Shown here piece by piece: positions 7,014-17,407 of a stretch of DNA of 64,000 nt (position 1 is its first letter; each line of letters opens with the position of its first letter). Origin of the DNA: Saccharomonospora sp. CUA-673 (lineage in GTDB: Bacteria; Actinomycetota; Actinomycetes; Mycobacteriales; Pseudonocardiaceae); contig NZ_MKKE01000022.1 of the NCBI RefSeq assembly GCF_001942305.1, positions 1 through 64,000 on the forward strand. The letters run 5' to 3'. Made by a program: the position numbers and the translations under genes. The notes beneath the pieces were generated by a model. The model was not told the DNA's origin. It did not search any database and worked only from the letters and a program-made list of their open reading frames with translations.

Positions 7014-7802
7014 GTGTCCACACCGTGGAAGCGCACAGCAGTGATCGGACTGGTCGGCGGCACGGCGCTGGTGGCGTTCGCCGGCAATGCCGGGGCGATC
7101 ACACCGACGACCCAGTCCCTCGACGACGTTCCCGACAGCATCATGAAGGGGTCGAGCGTGACCCTCTCCGGCACGCTCACGGGAACCCGCGACCGGCCCC
7201 TGACCGACGAACCGGTCGCACTCGAACGGCGAACCGGCCAGGAGTGGACCCGGGTCGCCACGGCCGACACCGGCGACGACGGGAGCGTCACCTTCCGCCG
7301 CGCGCCGCACGCCACGGCCCAGTGGCGCATCACCTACGCCGGCGACACCTTCCGCGACGGCGCCACGTCCGAGGTCGCCCGGGTCGAGGTGCGAACCCCA
7401 CCGCCGCCTCCCCCGCCGCGACCGCAGCCGGGCGGGTCGCAGCAGTCGACGCCGATCGGCCAACGGATCGTCGCGGTTGCCGCGGCGCACGCCGGGTCGC
7501 CGTACGCGTACGGCGCGAGCGGTCCCACCCGGTTCGACTGCTCGGGCTTCGCGCAACACGTGCACCGCGCGGTGGGTATCAACCTGCCGCGCACGTCGAG
7601 CGACCAGCACCGGGCCACCCGGTCGATCCCGAGGCACGCGAAGGTCCCGGGCGACCTGGTGTTCTTCCACAGTGGAGGGAGCGTGTACCACGTCGGCATC
7701 TACGCGGGCGGCAATCACGTGTGGGCGGCACCGGAGACCGGGGACGTCGTGCGCAAGCAGCACATCTACACGGGGTCCTACTACGTGGGCCGCGCCTGGT
7801 AG
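7014..7802 (+). CDS. Secreted NlpC/P60 (C40) peptidoglycan hydrolase
   Basis: A 262-residue exported cell-wall hydrolase. A signal peptide (to about residue 28, ending in AGNAGA) is followed by an Ig-like domain (~residues 35-120) and a proline-rich linker. The C40 domain has its catalytic Cys at residue 176 in FDCSGF, His at 226 in YHVGIYAGG, and the third polar residue near 235. Such enzymes cut D-Glu-diaminopimelate bonds in stem peptides. GTG 7014 is chosen because aggagg lies 5 bases upstream; an in-frame start further upstream would place the signal peptide inside the protein. The 250-bp upstream region shows no riboswitch I could recognise. Confidence 0.9.
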   Translation: MSTPWKRTAVIGLVGGTALVAFAGNAGAITPTTQSLDDVPDSIMKGSSVTLSGTLTGTRDRPLTDEPVALERRTGQEWTRVATADTGDDGSVTFRRAPHATAQWRITYAGDTFRDGATSEVARVEVRTPPPPPPPRPQPGGSQQSTPIGQRIVAVAAAHAGSPYAYGASGPTRFDCSGFAQHVHRAVGINLPRTSSDQHRATRSIPRHAKVPGDLVFFHSGGSVYHVGIYAGGNHVWAAPETGDVVRKQHIYTGSYYVGRAW

Positions 7803-7930
7803 CGGTTCGCCCGACCCTGTGACCAGCTGGGGAACTCCCGGCGCGGCGTCCACGTTGTCCGGTTCGAAGGAGTATGTCCGGCGCAGGGCATACTGCGAGT
7901 GCCCCACGTGTCCGTCCCCGGGAGTTCCCC

Positions 7931-8698
7931 ATGGATCTGATCTTCGTCGCCGTCCTGCTGCTGATCATCGTCGGCGGTGGGTACTACCTGGTGCAGTCAC
8001 AGCAGGCGGCCAAACGCAAGCGGGTCGACGACGCGAAGGCCGAGGCCCGCCGCTGGGTCGAGCGGCTCGGGGGCCAGGTTCTCAGCCTGACCGGCACCGA
8101 CCTCGCCTCGCAGCAGGCGCTGGCCGACGCGAGCGAGCGGTACACCGCGGCCGGGTCGCAGATGGAGCAGGCCGAGACCGAGGAACAGGCCAAGCTCGTC
8201 AAGGACACGGCCCTCGAGGGCCTGTACTACGTGCGGGCCGCGCGCGAGGCGATGGGCATGGACCCGGGCCCGGCGCTGCCCGAGGACCGCGAGCGCCAGG
8301 CCGCGGGCAAGGTCACCGAACACCGCTCGGTGGACGTCGAGGGCGAGCACTACGAGGCCTCACCGCAGCCGACCTCGGGCACGCCGCACTACTACCCGGG
8401 CGGCCGCGTGGCGGGCCGGCCGGTTCCGCAGGGCTGGTACAGCACGCCGTGGTGGAAGCCCGCGCTCATCGGCGGCGCATGGGGCCTGGGCTCGATGATG
8501 CTGTTCAGCGCGATGTTCTCCGGCATGGCCGGCATCCCCAGCGGTGAGGCGTGGGCCGACGGCTACGACGCGGGCCAGGAGGACGCCATGTCCGACGCCG
8601 GCGACGGCGGTGACGGTGGCGACATGGGCGACAGCGACTTCGGCGGAGACATGGGCGGCGGAGACATGGGCGGCGGAGACTTCGACTTCGGCTTCTGA
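7931..8698 (+). CDS. Membrane protein with Gly/Asp-rich tail, unknown function
   Basis: A 255-residue protein with an N-terminal transmembrane segment (LIFVAVLLLIIVGGGYYLV, residues ~3-21), a helical charged middle (~residues 25-115), a Pro/Gly/Tyr stretch and a second hydrophobic segment (~residues 175-205). The tail is made of repeated GG-D-M-GG units and ends in DFDFGF. Similar proteins in actinobacteria are annotated only as DUF1542-like or hypothetical. ATG 7931 directly precedes the membrane helix. Its stop abuts the stop of the convergent Uma2 gene with no gap. Confidence 0.7.
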   Translation: MDLIFVAVLLLIIVGGGYYLVQSQQAAKRKRVDDAKAEARRWVERLGGQVLSLTGTDLASQQALADASERYTAAGSQMEQAETEEQAKLVKDTALEGLYYVRAAREAMGMDPGPALPEDRERQAAGKVTEHRSVDVEGEHYEASPQPTSGTPHYYPGGRVAGRPVPQGWYSTPWWKPALIGGAWGLGSMMLFSAMFSGMAGIPSGEAWADGYDAGQEDAMSDAGDGGDGGDMGDSDFGGDMGGGDMGGGDFDFGF

Positions 8699-9301
8699 TC
8701 AGCCCAACGCCGTGAGGTCGATCGTCGCGGCAAACGGCTCGACGCTGGTGTGGACACCGGTGACCGCGCCGCTGTCCTGGTACCCGAACTCGCCTGCCCG
8801 ATGGAAGGCGACGAGGGAGACGGGTGCGGTGAGATCGACGATCCAGTACGCCGGGATGCCGGCGTCCGCGTACTCGCCGCGCTTGTCGACGTTGTCGATC
8901 CGTTTCGACCCCGGGGACACGATCTCGACGACGAGTGCCACCTCGGAGGCCCGGAGCATTCCGCCGTGCTCGTTCACACGCTCGAACGCAGCACGATCGG
9001 CAACGACGATGTCCGGCCGCCGTGCGTAACCCGGTTCGTCCGGCGGCACCAGCTCCAGATCCACGTCGACGTCCTGAACTCCGTCCAGATCGGGCGGCAA
9101 CTGCGGCTCAAGCTGCGCCAGCAGCCGGAAGGACGCCTTGTTGTGCCCCGGCGCGGGGCTCGGTGACATCAAGAGTCGTCCCCCAATGAGCTCCGAGTAT
9201 CCGGGCTCGGTCTCCCCCAGTGCCAGATACTCGTCAATCGTCAGCAAGCGATCCATGCCGGGCATGCGAGACGGATCGCGATGGTCACGTGCAGTGGTCA
9301 C
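8699..9301 (-). CDS. Uma2-family (DUF820) endonuclease-like protein
   Basis: A 200-residue protein of the Uma2/DUF820 family, which has a PD-(D/E)XK nuclease fold. Visible features are LTIDEYLALGETEPGYSELIGGRL, RPDIVVAD, VVEIVSPGSKRIDNVDKRGEYADAGI and YWIVDL, containing the D...E-x-K-type acidic and basic residues. The family is expanded in cyanobacteria and actinobacteria. Its natural role is unclear, and nuclease activity is inferred from the fold. An in-frame ATG 14 codons later (MDRLLTIDEY) is an alternative start. Confidence 0.85.
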   Translation of the reverse strand: MTTARDHRDPSRMPGMDRLLTIDEYLALGETEPGYSELIGGRLLMSPSPAPGHNKASFRLLAQLEPQLPPDLDGVQDVDVDLELVPPDEPGYARRPDIVVADRAAFERVNEHGGMLRASEVALVVEIVSPGSKRIDNVDKRGEYADAGIPAYWIVDLTAPVSLVAFHRAGEFGYQDSGAVTGVHTSVEPFAATIDLTALG

Positions 9302-9352
9302 AGCGACTCCTCATGGCTCCCTGACGTCCCAACAGAGTCTGCCACGCCGGGG

Positions 9353-9925
9353 TCAGTCCGGGGTGGCGTCGTCGAGCGGGGTCGACTCGGCTCCTGCGTT
9401 GCGCAGTTCGTCGCGCACGACTCCGTACGCCAGGCCCTGCGGGTAGCCCTTGCGGGCGAGCATGCCGAGCAGACGGCGGGTCGCCTTCTGCTCGTCCACG
9501 CCCGTCATGGTGCGCAGCTTCTTGCGCACGAGCTCCCGTGCCCGCTCCTGTTCGGCCGACGAGTCGATCTCGCCCGCCGCCTCGGCGGCGACCTCGCCGT
9601 CGACGCCCTTGCGGCGCAGTTCCGCGACGAGCGCGCGCCGGGCGAGCCCCTGGTTGTTGTGCCGGGAGCGCACCCACGTCTCGGCGAACGCGGCGTCGTC
9701 GATCAGCCCCGCGTCGTCGAGCTTGCGCAGCAGGTCTCGGCTGACGTCCTCGTCGAAACCCTTGCGGGTCAACGCCGAACGCAGCTCCTCCCTGGTGCGG
9801 GGTCGGGCGGCCAGGAGATCGAAGCAGATCTCCTTGGCCTTCCTCCTCGCCTCCTCGGGAGGCAGCTCCGACACCGGAGTGCGGGCTCGCGACCGGCGCG
9901 GGCCCGCCGTGTCCGGGTCACTCAC
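9353..9925 (-). CDS. recX: Regulatory protein RecX
   Basis: A 190-residue RecX, the small helical-repeat protein that binds RecA filaments and limits recombinase activity. Diagnostic segments are AKEICFDLLAARPRTREELRSAL, DDAGLIDDAAFAETWVRSR, GLARRALVAELRRKGV and the C-terminal ARKGYPQGLAYGVVRDEL. The GTG start is 11 bp after the recA stop, so it is co-transcribed with recA, the usual actinobacterial arrangement, and therefore under the same LexA control. Confidence 0.95.
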   Translation of the reverse strand: MSDPDTAGPRRSRARTPVSELPPEEARRKAKEICFDLLAARPRTREELRSALTRKGFDEDVSRDLLRKLDDAGLIDDAAFAETWVRSRHNNQGLARRALVAELRRKGVDGEVAAEAAGEIDSSAEQERARELVRKKLRTMTGVDEQKATRRLLGMLARKGYPQGLAYGVVRDELRNAGAESTPLDDATPD

Positions 9926-9936
9926 GCCCGGTCCCC

Positions 9937-11001
<1,065 letters not shown>

Positions 11002-11144
11002 GGAACCCACCTCATTGGCCTTGACGTTTGCTTGTGTCCGGTCGTTCTTGCGTCCGGGGCCCGACGGTACGGGCGGGGTCCGACAGTTCCAGGCCTGTCG
11101 TCAGATCTGTGGACAGCCGACCCCGGTGTGGACAACATCCTAGT

Positions 11145-11156
11145 GAACATCTGTTC
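11145..11156 (-). promoter_or_regulatory. LexA/SOS box upstream of recA
   Basis: GAAC-ATCT-GTTC is a full GAAC-N4-GTTC palindrome followed by GA, matching the Gram-positive/mycobacterial LexA site (consensus TCGAAC-N4-GTTCGA) except for the two outer left bases. It lies 144 bp upstream of the recA start. The distance fits a promoter with a long leader, as known for mycobacterial recA. Confidence 0.75.
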
Positions 11157-11291
11157 GATCGCGAAACTGACACACCGAGGCGGTACGATTTCGCGCGCCG
11201 TCCTGTGCTCCGCGCCTGTGCCAGGGCCTGTGCCAGGGCCTGTGCCCAATGCCTGCTCAGTGCCTGATCACTGCCCTGACGACACGGGCGG

Positions 11292-11486
11292 TCACCGGCG
11301 TTCGGCCGGAACCTCGAACTCGACGCAGACCTGGCGCCAGACGTCCTTCGCGGGCACGCCCGCCTCGAGCGCCTCCTCGACCGTCCGACCGTCGAGACCG
11401 CTCAGCACATGGTCCTTGGCGAGCATCTCGGCCCTGGTGGCGCCGAACTCGTCGGCCATCAGCCGACGGAACACCGTGATCCGCAT
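11292..11486 (-). CDS. DUF3046 protein
   Basis: A 64-residue protein starting MRITVFRRLMADEFG and containing DHVLSGLDGRTVEEALEAG and VWRQVC, the complete DUF3046 family length. Its function is unknown. It is regularly found beside recA in actinobacteria (Rv2738c next to Rv2737c in M. tuberculosis), as here, with the recA promoter region between them. ATG 11486 gives the conserved family N-terminus; longer in-frame starts do not. Confidence 0.9.
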   Translation of the reverse strand: MRITVFRRLMADEFGATRAEMLAKDHVLSGLDGRTVEEALEAGVPAKDVWRQVCVEFEVPAERR

Positions 11487-11529
11487 CGGCACCAGCGTAG
11501 CCACGCGCCCGCCCCGTACCGTGGGCGCC

Positions 11530-11643
11530 ATGGAACTCGAAGCTGGATTGGGCTCGACGGCGCTGACCCTGGCCTCGATCGCCGCCGTCTCCGCCACCCT
11601 CGTCGTCCTCCTGGTGCAGATCCGAAGGAACCGCAAGAAGTGA
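11530..11643 (+). CDS. 37-residue membrane peptide
   Basis: A short frame encoding 37 residues: an acidic start (MELEAGLG), one hydrophobic helix (about residues 9-29, ALTLASIAAVSATLVVLLV) and a positively charged end (QIRRNRKK). This is the layout of a single-pass membrane peptide with its C-terminus inside. It starts 44 bp from the divergent DUF3046 gene and stops 55 bp before the helicase gene. No ribosome binding site is obvious. It is kept because the hydrophobic and charge pattern is unlikely in a chance frame; the function is unknown. Confidence 0.5.
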   Translation: MELEAGLGSTALTLASIAAVSATLVVLLVQIRRNRKK

Positions 11644-11698
11644 CCCGTCGTCCTGGCTCCGCGCCGGGATTGTCGGTGTCCCGACGCATCATGACGGG

Positions 11699-14600
11699 AT
11701 GACCGAGTCGGCGACCGAGCTGTTCTCCCCCGCGACCAGGGACTGGTTCACGGGGGCGTTCGCCGCGCCCACGCCCGCGCAGGAGGGCGCGTGGCTGGCC
11801 GCGCACGCGGGTGAGCACGCACTGGTCATCGCGCCGACCGGCTCCGGCAAGACCCTCGCGGCGTTCCTGTGGGCCCTCGACCGGCTCGCCACCGCACCGC
11901 CGCCGGAGGACCGCAGGCGCCGCTGCCGCGTGCTGTACGTCTCGCCGCTCAAGGCGCTCGCGGTGGACGTCCAGCGCAACCTGCGTTCCCCGCTCACGGG
12001 CATCGCGCAGGCCTGCCGGCGGCGGGATCTGCCCGTCCCCGACATCACGGTCGGCATGCGAACCGGCGACACCACGGCGACCGAGCGCCGGTCGTTCCTG
12101 CGCACCCCGCCCGACGTGCTCGTGACGACGCCGGAGTCGCTGTTCCTCCTGCTCACCTCGTCGGCCAGGGAGTCGCTCCGCGGTGTCGAGACGGTGATCG
12201 TCGACGAGGTGCACGCCGTGACCGGCGGCAAACGGGGTGCGCATCTGGCGCTGTCGTTGGAACGGCTGGACGAGCTGCTGCCCGCGCCCGCGCAGCGGAT
12301 CGGGTTGTCGGCCACGGTCCGCCCGGTCGACGAGGTGTCCTCGTTGCTGGCCGGCGGCAGGCCGGTGACCGTGGTCCAGCCGGCGACGCCGAAGACCCTG
12401 GAGGTCCGCGTCGAGGTGCCGGTCGACGACATGGCGACCCTCGAGGGCCCGGCGCGTTCGGCCGAACCGGGCTCGCTCGAGGACGAGGTCCCCGGCGCCG
12501 CGGCGCCGAAGCCGTCGATCTGGCCGTCGGTCGAACAACGCGTGCTCGACCTGGTGCGCGAGCACCGCTCCACGATCGTGTTCGCCAACTCGCGGCGGCT
12601 GGCCGAACGGCTCACCGCCCGGCTCAACGAACTGGCGGCCGAACGCACCGAGCTGGAGGCCGGCGACGAGTTCCCCGCCGAGGCGATCGGCGAGTCCGGG
12701 CTGACGACCGGTGCCGAGGCGGCCGTGGCGAAGGCGCACCACGGGTCGATGTCGCGCGAACAGCGCACCCGCGTCGAGGAGGAGCTGAAGTCGGGCACGT
12801 TGCCGTGCGTCGTGGCGACGTCGTCGCTGGAACTCGGCATCGACATGGGTGCGGTCGACCTCGTGGTGCAGATCGAGGCGCCGCCGACCGTGGCGTCGGG
12901 CCTGCAGCGCGTCGGCCGCGCCGGGCACCACGTGGGCGCCCCGTCGTCCGGGGTGATGTTCCCCAAGTTCCGCGGCGACCTCGTCTCGTGTGCCGTGACC
13001 GCCGAACGCATGAGCTCCGGCGCCATCGAACGCACCCGCTACCCGCGCAATCCCCTGGACGTGCTGGCCCAGCAGATCGTCGCGATGGTCGCCCTCGAAC
13101 CCCGCACCGTCGAGGACGTCGCCGCGACCGTGCGCCGCGCCGCCCCGTTCTCGTCGCTGCCGGACGACGCGCTGCACGCCGTGCTCGACATGCTCGCCGG
13201 GCGGTACCCGAGCGAGGAGTTCGGCGAGCTGCGCGCCCGCATCACCTGGGACCGCGTCACCGGCGAGCTGCACGGCAGGCCCGGTGCGCAACGCCTCGCC
13301 GTCACCTCCGGCGGCACGATCCCCGACCGCGGCCTGTTCACCGTGATGACCCCCGGCGACGACGGCAGACCGGGGAGCCGGGTCGGTGAGCTCGACGAGG
13401 AGATGGTCTACGAATCGCGCGTCGGCGACACGATCCTGCTCGGCACGTCGTCGTGGCGGATCACCGACATCACGCACGACCGGGTGATCGTCGTGCCCGC
13501 TCCCGGGGTGCCCGCGCGGATGCCGTTCTGGAAGGGCGACGCGCCGGGCAGGCCGCTCGAACTCGGCAGGGCGCTCGGGGCGTTCCTGCGTGAGGTGGCC
13601 GGCGCCAAGGACGCGACCGCGCTGCGCCGCGCCGAGGCCGCGGGGCTCGACGAGCGCGCCGCCGCCAACCTCGTCGCCTACCTGCGCGAGCAGCGGGAGG
13701 CCACGCGGCACGTCCCCAGCGACCGGACGCTGCTGCTCGAGCGGTTCCGCGACGAGCTCGGCGACTGGCGGGTCGTGGTGCACTCGCCGTTCGGCGCGCA
13801 GGTCAACGCGCCGTGGGCGCTGGCGGTCGCCGCCCGGCTGCGCGAGAGCCGCGGCGTCGACGCCCAGGTGGCGCACTCCGACGACGGCATCGTGCTGCGC
13901 CTGCCGGAGGCCCTCGACGCCGACGGCCAGGAGATCACGATCACCGCCGAGGACGTGCTGCTCGACCCCGACGAGGTCGAGGCGTTGATCGTCGCCGAGG
14001 TGGGCGGGTCGGCGTTGTTCGCGGCGCGATTCCGCGAATGCGCCGCGCGGTCGCTGCTGCTGCCGCGGCGCACTCCCGGCCGCAGGTCCCCGCTCTGGCA
14101 GCAACGCCAACGGGCGGCGCAGCTGCTCGGCGTCGCCGCCAAGTACGAACGCTTCCCCGTCGTGCTCGAGGCGATGCGGGAATGCCTGCAGGACGTCTAC
14201 GACGTCGGCGGGCTGCGCGAGCTGATGACCGACGTCCGCAACCGCAGCGTGTCCCTCGTCGAGGTCGAGACCCTGGCGGCGTCGCCGTTCGCCCGCAGCC
14301 TGCTGTTCGGCTACGTGGGCATGTTCCTGTACGAGACGGACGCACCGCTCGCCGAGCGCAGGGCCGCGGCGTTGTCGCTCGACTCGACGTTGCTGGCCGA
14401 GCTGCTCGGCACCGAGGCGATCCGAGAACTGCTCGACCCCGAGGTCGTGACGTCGGTGGAACGCTCGTTGCAGCGCCTCGACGAGGACCGGCACGTCCGC
14501 GACCTCGAGGACACCGCCGATCTGTTGCGCTTCCTCGGCGACCTGACCGTCGACGAGGCACGGGCGCGCGGGGCCGCGCCCGAGTGGTTGACCGAGCTGG

Positions 14601-16333
14601 TCGAGACCCGCCGCGCCATCGTGGTGCGTCTGGCCGGGCAGGACCGCTACCTGGCCATCGAGGACGCCGGTCGCGTCCGGGACGCCGTGGGTGCGGCGCT
14701 GCCCATCGGCGTGCCCGAGGTGTTCACCGAGCCGGTCGACGATCCGCTCGGCGACCTCGTCACCCGCTACGCGCGCAGCCGGGGTCCGTTCACCGCCGCC
14801 GACGTGGCCCACAGGTTCGGGCTCGGCGTCGCCGTCGTCACCGGCGTGCTCGACCGGTTGACCGGTGAGGGGCGGCTCGTCCGGGGCGAACTGCGACCAC
14901 CGGGTGCCGTCGGCCTCGAGCTGGCAGGTGTCGAGTCCGGTGGTGGCGAGCACGGCGAGCGTGCGGGGACCGAGTACTGCGACGCCGCGGTGTTGCGCCG
15001 GCTGCGCCGCGCCTCGCTGGCACGGTTGCGGGCGGAGGTCGAACCGGTCGAACCGGCGGCACTGGGCCGCTTCCTGCCCGCGTGGCACGGCGTCGGAGCA
15101 CGTCTGCGGTCGGCGCCGACCGCAGACGACGTGCTGGCGGTCGTCGACCAGCTCGCCGGCGCACCGCTGCCGGCGAGCGCGCTCGAATCGCTGATCCTGC
15201 CGGCACGACTGCCCGGCTATCACCCGGCGCTGCTGGACGAGCTCACCACGGCCGGCGAGGTCGTGTGGGCGGGCTGCGGGGCGCTCGCCGGGGGCGACGG
15301 GTGGATCTCGCTCGCGCCGGCCGACGTCGCCGATCTGGTGTTGCCGGACGCCGACGAGTCGGCCACGGAGACGAGCCCGCTGCACGCCGAGCTCGCGGCG
15401 GCCGTGCAGCACGGGGCGTTGTTCTTCCGGGATCTCGTCGACCGCGTCACCCCGCAGCTCGACGAGCGGCCCGCCGATGCGGACGTCGTGGCTGCGCTGT
15501 GGGATCTCACGTGGGCGGGACTGGTGTCCGGCGACACGCTCGCCCCGCTGCGCGCCCAGGTCTCCGGACGCGGGGCGACGCACCGAGCACGCCGGTCGCC
15601 GCCGCGCGGCCGCTACGCGCGCATGCGCGCCAGCCGGCCCGCGATGCCGTCCCGGACCGGACCGCCCACCGTCGCGGGCCGCTGGGGTCCGACGCCGCCG
15701 CGGGAACCCGATCCGACGCGGCGCACCCACGCGCGTACCGAGGTGTTCCTCGAACGGCACGGCGTGCTGACGCGGGGCGCGCTCGACACCGAACGGCTGA
15801 CCGGCGGATTCTCCGGCGTCTACAAGGTGCTGCGCGGCATGGAGGACTCCGGCCAGGTGATTCGCGGCTACGTCGTCGACGGACTGGGCGCCGCCCAGTT
15901 CGCCGCGCGCGGCGCGGTCGACCGGCTCCGCGCCGTGTCCGACACCGCCGGCATGCGCGACACCCAACCGGCCGTGGTGCTGGCGGCGAGCGACCCCGCC
16001 CAGCCCTACGGCGCGGCGCTGTCGTGGCCCGACCCGCTCGGCACCACCAAGCACCGGCCGGCGCGGAAGGCGGGCGCGCTCGTCGTGCTGGTCGACGGCG
16101 CACCCGTGCTCTACGTCGAACGCGGCGGCCGCTCGCTGTTGTCGTTCACCGAGCACGAGACGGCGCTGCGCGAGGCGGCGCAGGCGTTGTCGGCCGCGGT
16201 CCGTGACGGCTGGCTCGGCCAACTGCAGGTGCAGCGCGCCGACGGCGAACAGGCCCTGACCTCCCAGCTCGCGGACGTGCTGCGCGAGGCCGGTTTCCGC
16301 GCGACCCCCAAGGGGCTTCGCCTGCGGGCGTGA
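11699..16333 (+). CDS. lhr: Lhr-type DEAD/DEAH ATP-dependent helicase
   Basis: A 1544-residue full-length Lhr, a large superfamily 2 helicase that moves 3'-5' on DNA and is linked to DNA repair in mycobacteria. It has motif I APTGSGKT at residues 45-52, motif II DEVH at 169-172, motif III LSATVRP, and motif VI-type QRVGRAGHH. The Lhr core domain with its winged-helix element and the long C-terminal region (Lhr-CTD) follow. Length matches other actinobacterial Lhr proteins (~1500 residues). The frame is uninterrupted over 4.6 kb. ATG 11699 overlaps a possible upstream start region but fits the family N-terminus. Confidence 0.95.
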   Translation: MTESATELFSPATRDWFTGAFAAPTPAQEGAWLAAHAGEHALVIAPTGSGKTLAAFLWALDRLATAPPPEDRRRRCRVLYVSPLKALAVDVQRNLRSPLTGIAQACRRRDLPVPDITVGMRTGDTTATERRSFLRTPPDVLVTTPESLFLLLTSSARESLRGVETVIVDEVHAVTGGKRGAHLALSLERLDELLPAPAQRIGLSATVRPVDEVSSLLAGGRPVTVVQPATPKTLEVRVEVPVDDMATLEGPARSAEPGSLEDEVPGAAAPKPSIWPSVEQRVLDLVREHRSTIVFANSRRLAERLTARLNELAAERTELEAGDEFPAEAIGESGLTTGAEAAVAKAHHGSMSREQRTRVEEELKSGTLPCVVATSSLELGIDMGAVDLVVQIEAPPTVASGLQRVGRAGHHVGAPSSGVMFPKFRGDLVSCAVTAERMSSGAIERTRYPRNPLDVLAQQIVAMVALEPRTVEDVAATVRRAAPFSSLPDDALHAVLDMLAGRYPSEEFGELRARITWDRVTGELHGRPGAQRLAVTSGGTIPDRGLFTVMTPGDDGRPGSRVGELDEEMVYESRVGDTILLGTSSWRITDITHDRVIVVPAPGVPARMPFWKGDAPGRPLELGRALGAFLREVAGAKDATALRRAEAAGLDERAAANLVAYLREQREATRHVPSDRTLLLERFRDELGDWRVVVHSPFGAQVNAPWALAVAARLRESRGVDAQVAHSDDGIVLRLPEALDADGQEITITAEDVLLDPDEVEALIVAEVGGSALFAARFRECAARSLLLPRRTPGRRSPLWQQRQRAAQLLGVAAKYERFPVVLEAMRECLQDVYDVGGLRELMTDVRNRSVSLVEVETLAASPFARSLLFGYVGMFLYETDAPLAERRAAALSLDSTLLAELLGTEAIRELLDPEVVTSVERSLQRLDEDRHVRDLEDTADLLRFLGDLTVDEARARGAAPEWLTELVETRRAIVVRLAGQDRYLAIEDAGRVRDAVGAALPIGVPEVFTEPVDDPLGDLVTRYARSRGPFTAADVAHRFGLGVAVVTGVLDRLTGEGRLVRGELRPPGAVGLELAGVESGGGEHGERAGTEYCDAAVLRRLRRASLARLRAEVEPVEPAALGRFLPAWHGVGARLRSAPTADDVLAVVDQLAGAPLPASALESLILPARLPGYHPALLDELTTAGEVVWAGCGALAGGDGWISLAPADVADLVLPDADESATETSPLHAELAAAVQHGALFFRDLVDRVTPQLDERPADADVVAALWDLTWAGLVSGDTLAPLRAQVSGRGATHRARRSPPRGRYARMRASRPAMPSRTGPPTVAGRWGPTPPREPDPTRRTHARTEVFLERHGVLTRGALDTERLTGGFSGVYKVLRGMEDSGQVIRGYVVDGLGAAQFAARGAVDRLRAVSDTAGMRDTQPAVVLAASDPAQPYGAALSWPDPLGTTKHRPARKAGALVVLVDGAPVLYVERGGRSLLSFTEHETALREAAQALSAAVRDGWLGQLQVQRADGEQALTSQLADVLREAGFRATPKGLRLRA

Positions 16334-16513
16334 GCGGGCCTGCGGGCGTGCACGCGGGCCGGGGCCTGGTCTGCACCAGCTGTGCGCATCGCCACTCGAG
16401 CGTGACGGGAACTTTGCCGGTTCGTAACCTGTCGACGCCCGGTCAGCCCAGCCCCCGATGAGCTGACACCCCCGAACGGGCCCACCCCGAGCGAAACCCC
16501 GAGGACCGTCCCC

Positions 16514-17407
16514 ATGGCAGGTCGACATCGCGCGGACAACCGCGCCCGTCGCACACCCCGAAGATCCCCGTTCCACACCATCGGCACCGCCGGCGAGGCG
16601 CCCGAGAACGGCACCGAGGGGATCCCGAACCCCATCGGCGCCGACCCCGACGACGCCACCACTGCCACTGGCACTGGCGATACCGCCGCCGCCGAGGTGG
16701 GCGTCCACGCGGTCACGGCCGGTGCGGTGTCCGCCGCGCGGCAACCGTCCCGGTCGCGGTGGCGGACCCCCGTGGCGTTGGGCCTCGCGGCCGCGGCACT
16801 GTTGGGCGGCACGGCGTGGGCCAGCAAGGGCCTGACGACCGGTGACGAGCCGAACCGGGCGGCGATGGCGATGCCCGCGGCCACCGACCGCGCCACGTCG
16901 CAGCCGGCCGAGTCGAGCTCCGAGCGGCCGACGACGACAAGCCCCACCCCGAGCAGCAGCACCTCCACTGCACCTCCGTCGACCTCGTCGGAGCAGCCGT
17001 CGACCACCTCGCAGCAGCCGCCACCCCCGCCGCCGACGCCGACGCCGGAGCCGTGCTCGACGGATCTGGAAGGCACGCAGCCGCATGTGGCGCAGGTCGG
17101 CAACCATGTGCTGACGCAGTTCGACGTCGACTCGGTCGGCGGCGTCGCGAGCCGCTCCGGCGCGAGCGACCACCCGAGCGGGCTGGCGCTGGACTTCATG
17201 ACGACGGGCGAGAACGGCGACCGGATCGCCGAGTACGTCCTGGCGAATCAGGCCGAGTTCGGCGTCACCTACGTCATCTGGGCGCAGCAGTACAACGACG
17301 GCAGCGGCTGGTCGATGATGGAGGACCGCGGCAGCGACACCGCGAACCACTACGACCACGTGCACGTGTCGTTCGCGGCCGGAGCCGAGGTCGACGTCAG
17401 CTGCTGA
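16514..17407 (+). CDS. Membrane-anchored protein with ARB-07466-like C-terminal domain
   Basis: A 297-residue protein with a basic cytoplasmic N-terminus, one transmembrane helix (~residues 80-100, PVALGLAAAALLGGTAWA) and a Ser/Thr/Pro-rich extracellular linker with PPPPPTPTP. The C-terminal domain is the type found in actinobacterial ARB-07466-like proteins. Conserved elements are CSTDLEGTQPHVAQVG, GVASRSGASDHPSGLALDFMT and HYDHVHVSF. The SD-H and H-x-H arrangement resembles LAS/M15-type metallopeptidases, so a cell-wall role is plausible. Its last 11 bases overlap the convergent GNAT gene. Confidence 0.8.
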   Translation: MAGRHRADNRARRTPRRSPFHTIGTAGEAPENGTEGIPNPIGADPDDATTATGTGDTAAAEVGVHAVTAGAVSAARQPSRSRWRTPVALGLAAAALLGGTAWASKGLTTGDEPNRAAMAMPAATDRATSQPAESSSERPTTTSPTPSSSTSTAPPSTSSEQPSTTSQQPPPPPPTPTPEPCSTDLEGTQPHVAQVGNHVLTQFDVDSVGGVASRSGASDHPSGLALDFMTTGENGDRIAEYVLANQAEFGVTYVIWAQQYNDGSGWSMMEDRGSDTANHYDHVHVSFAAGAEVDVSC

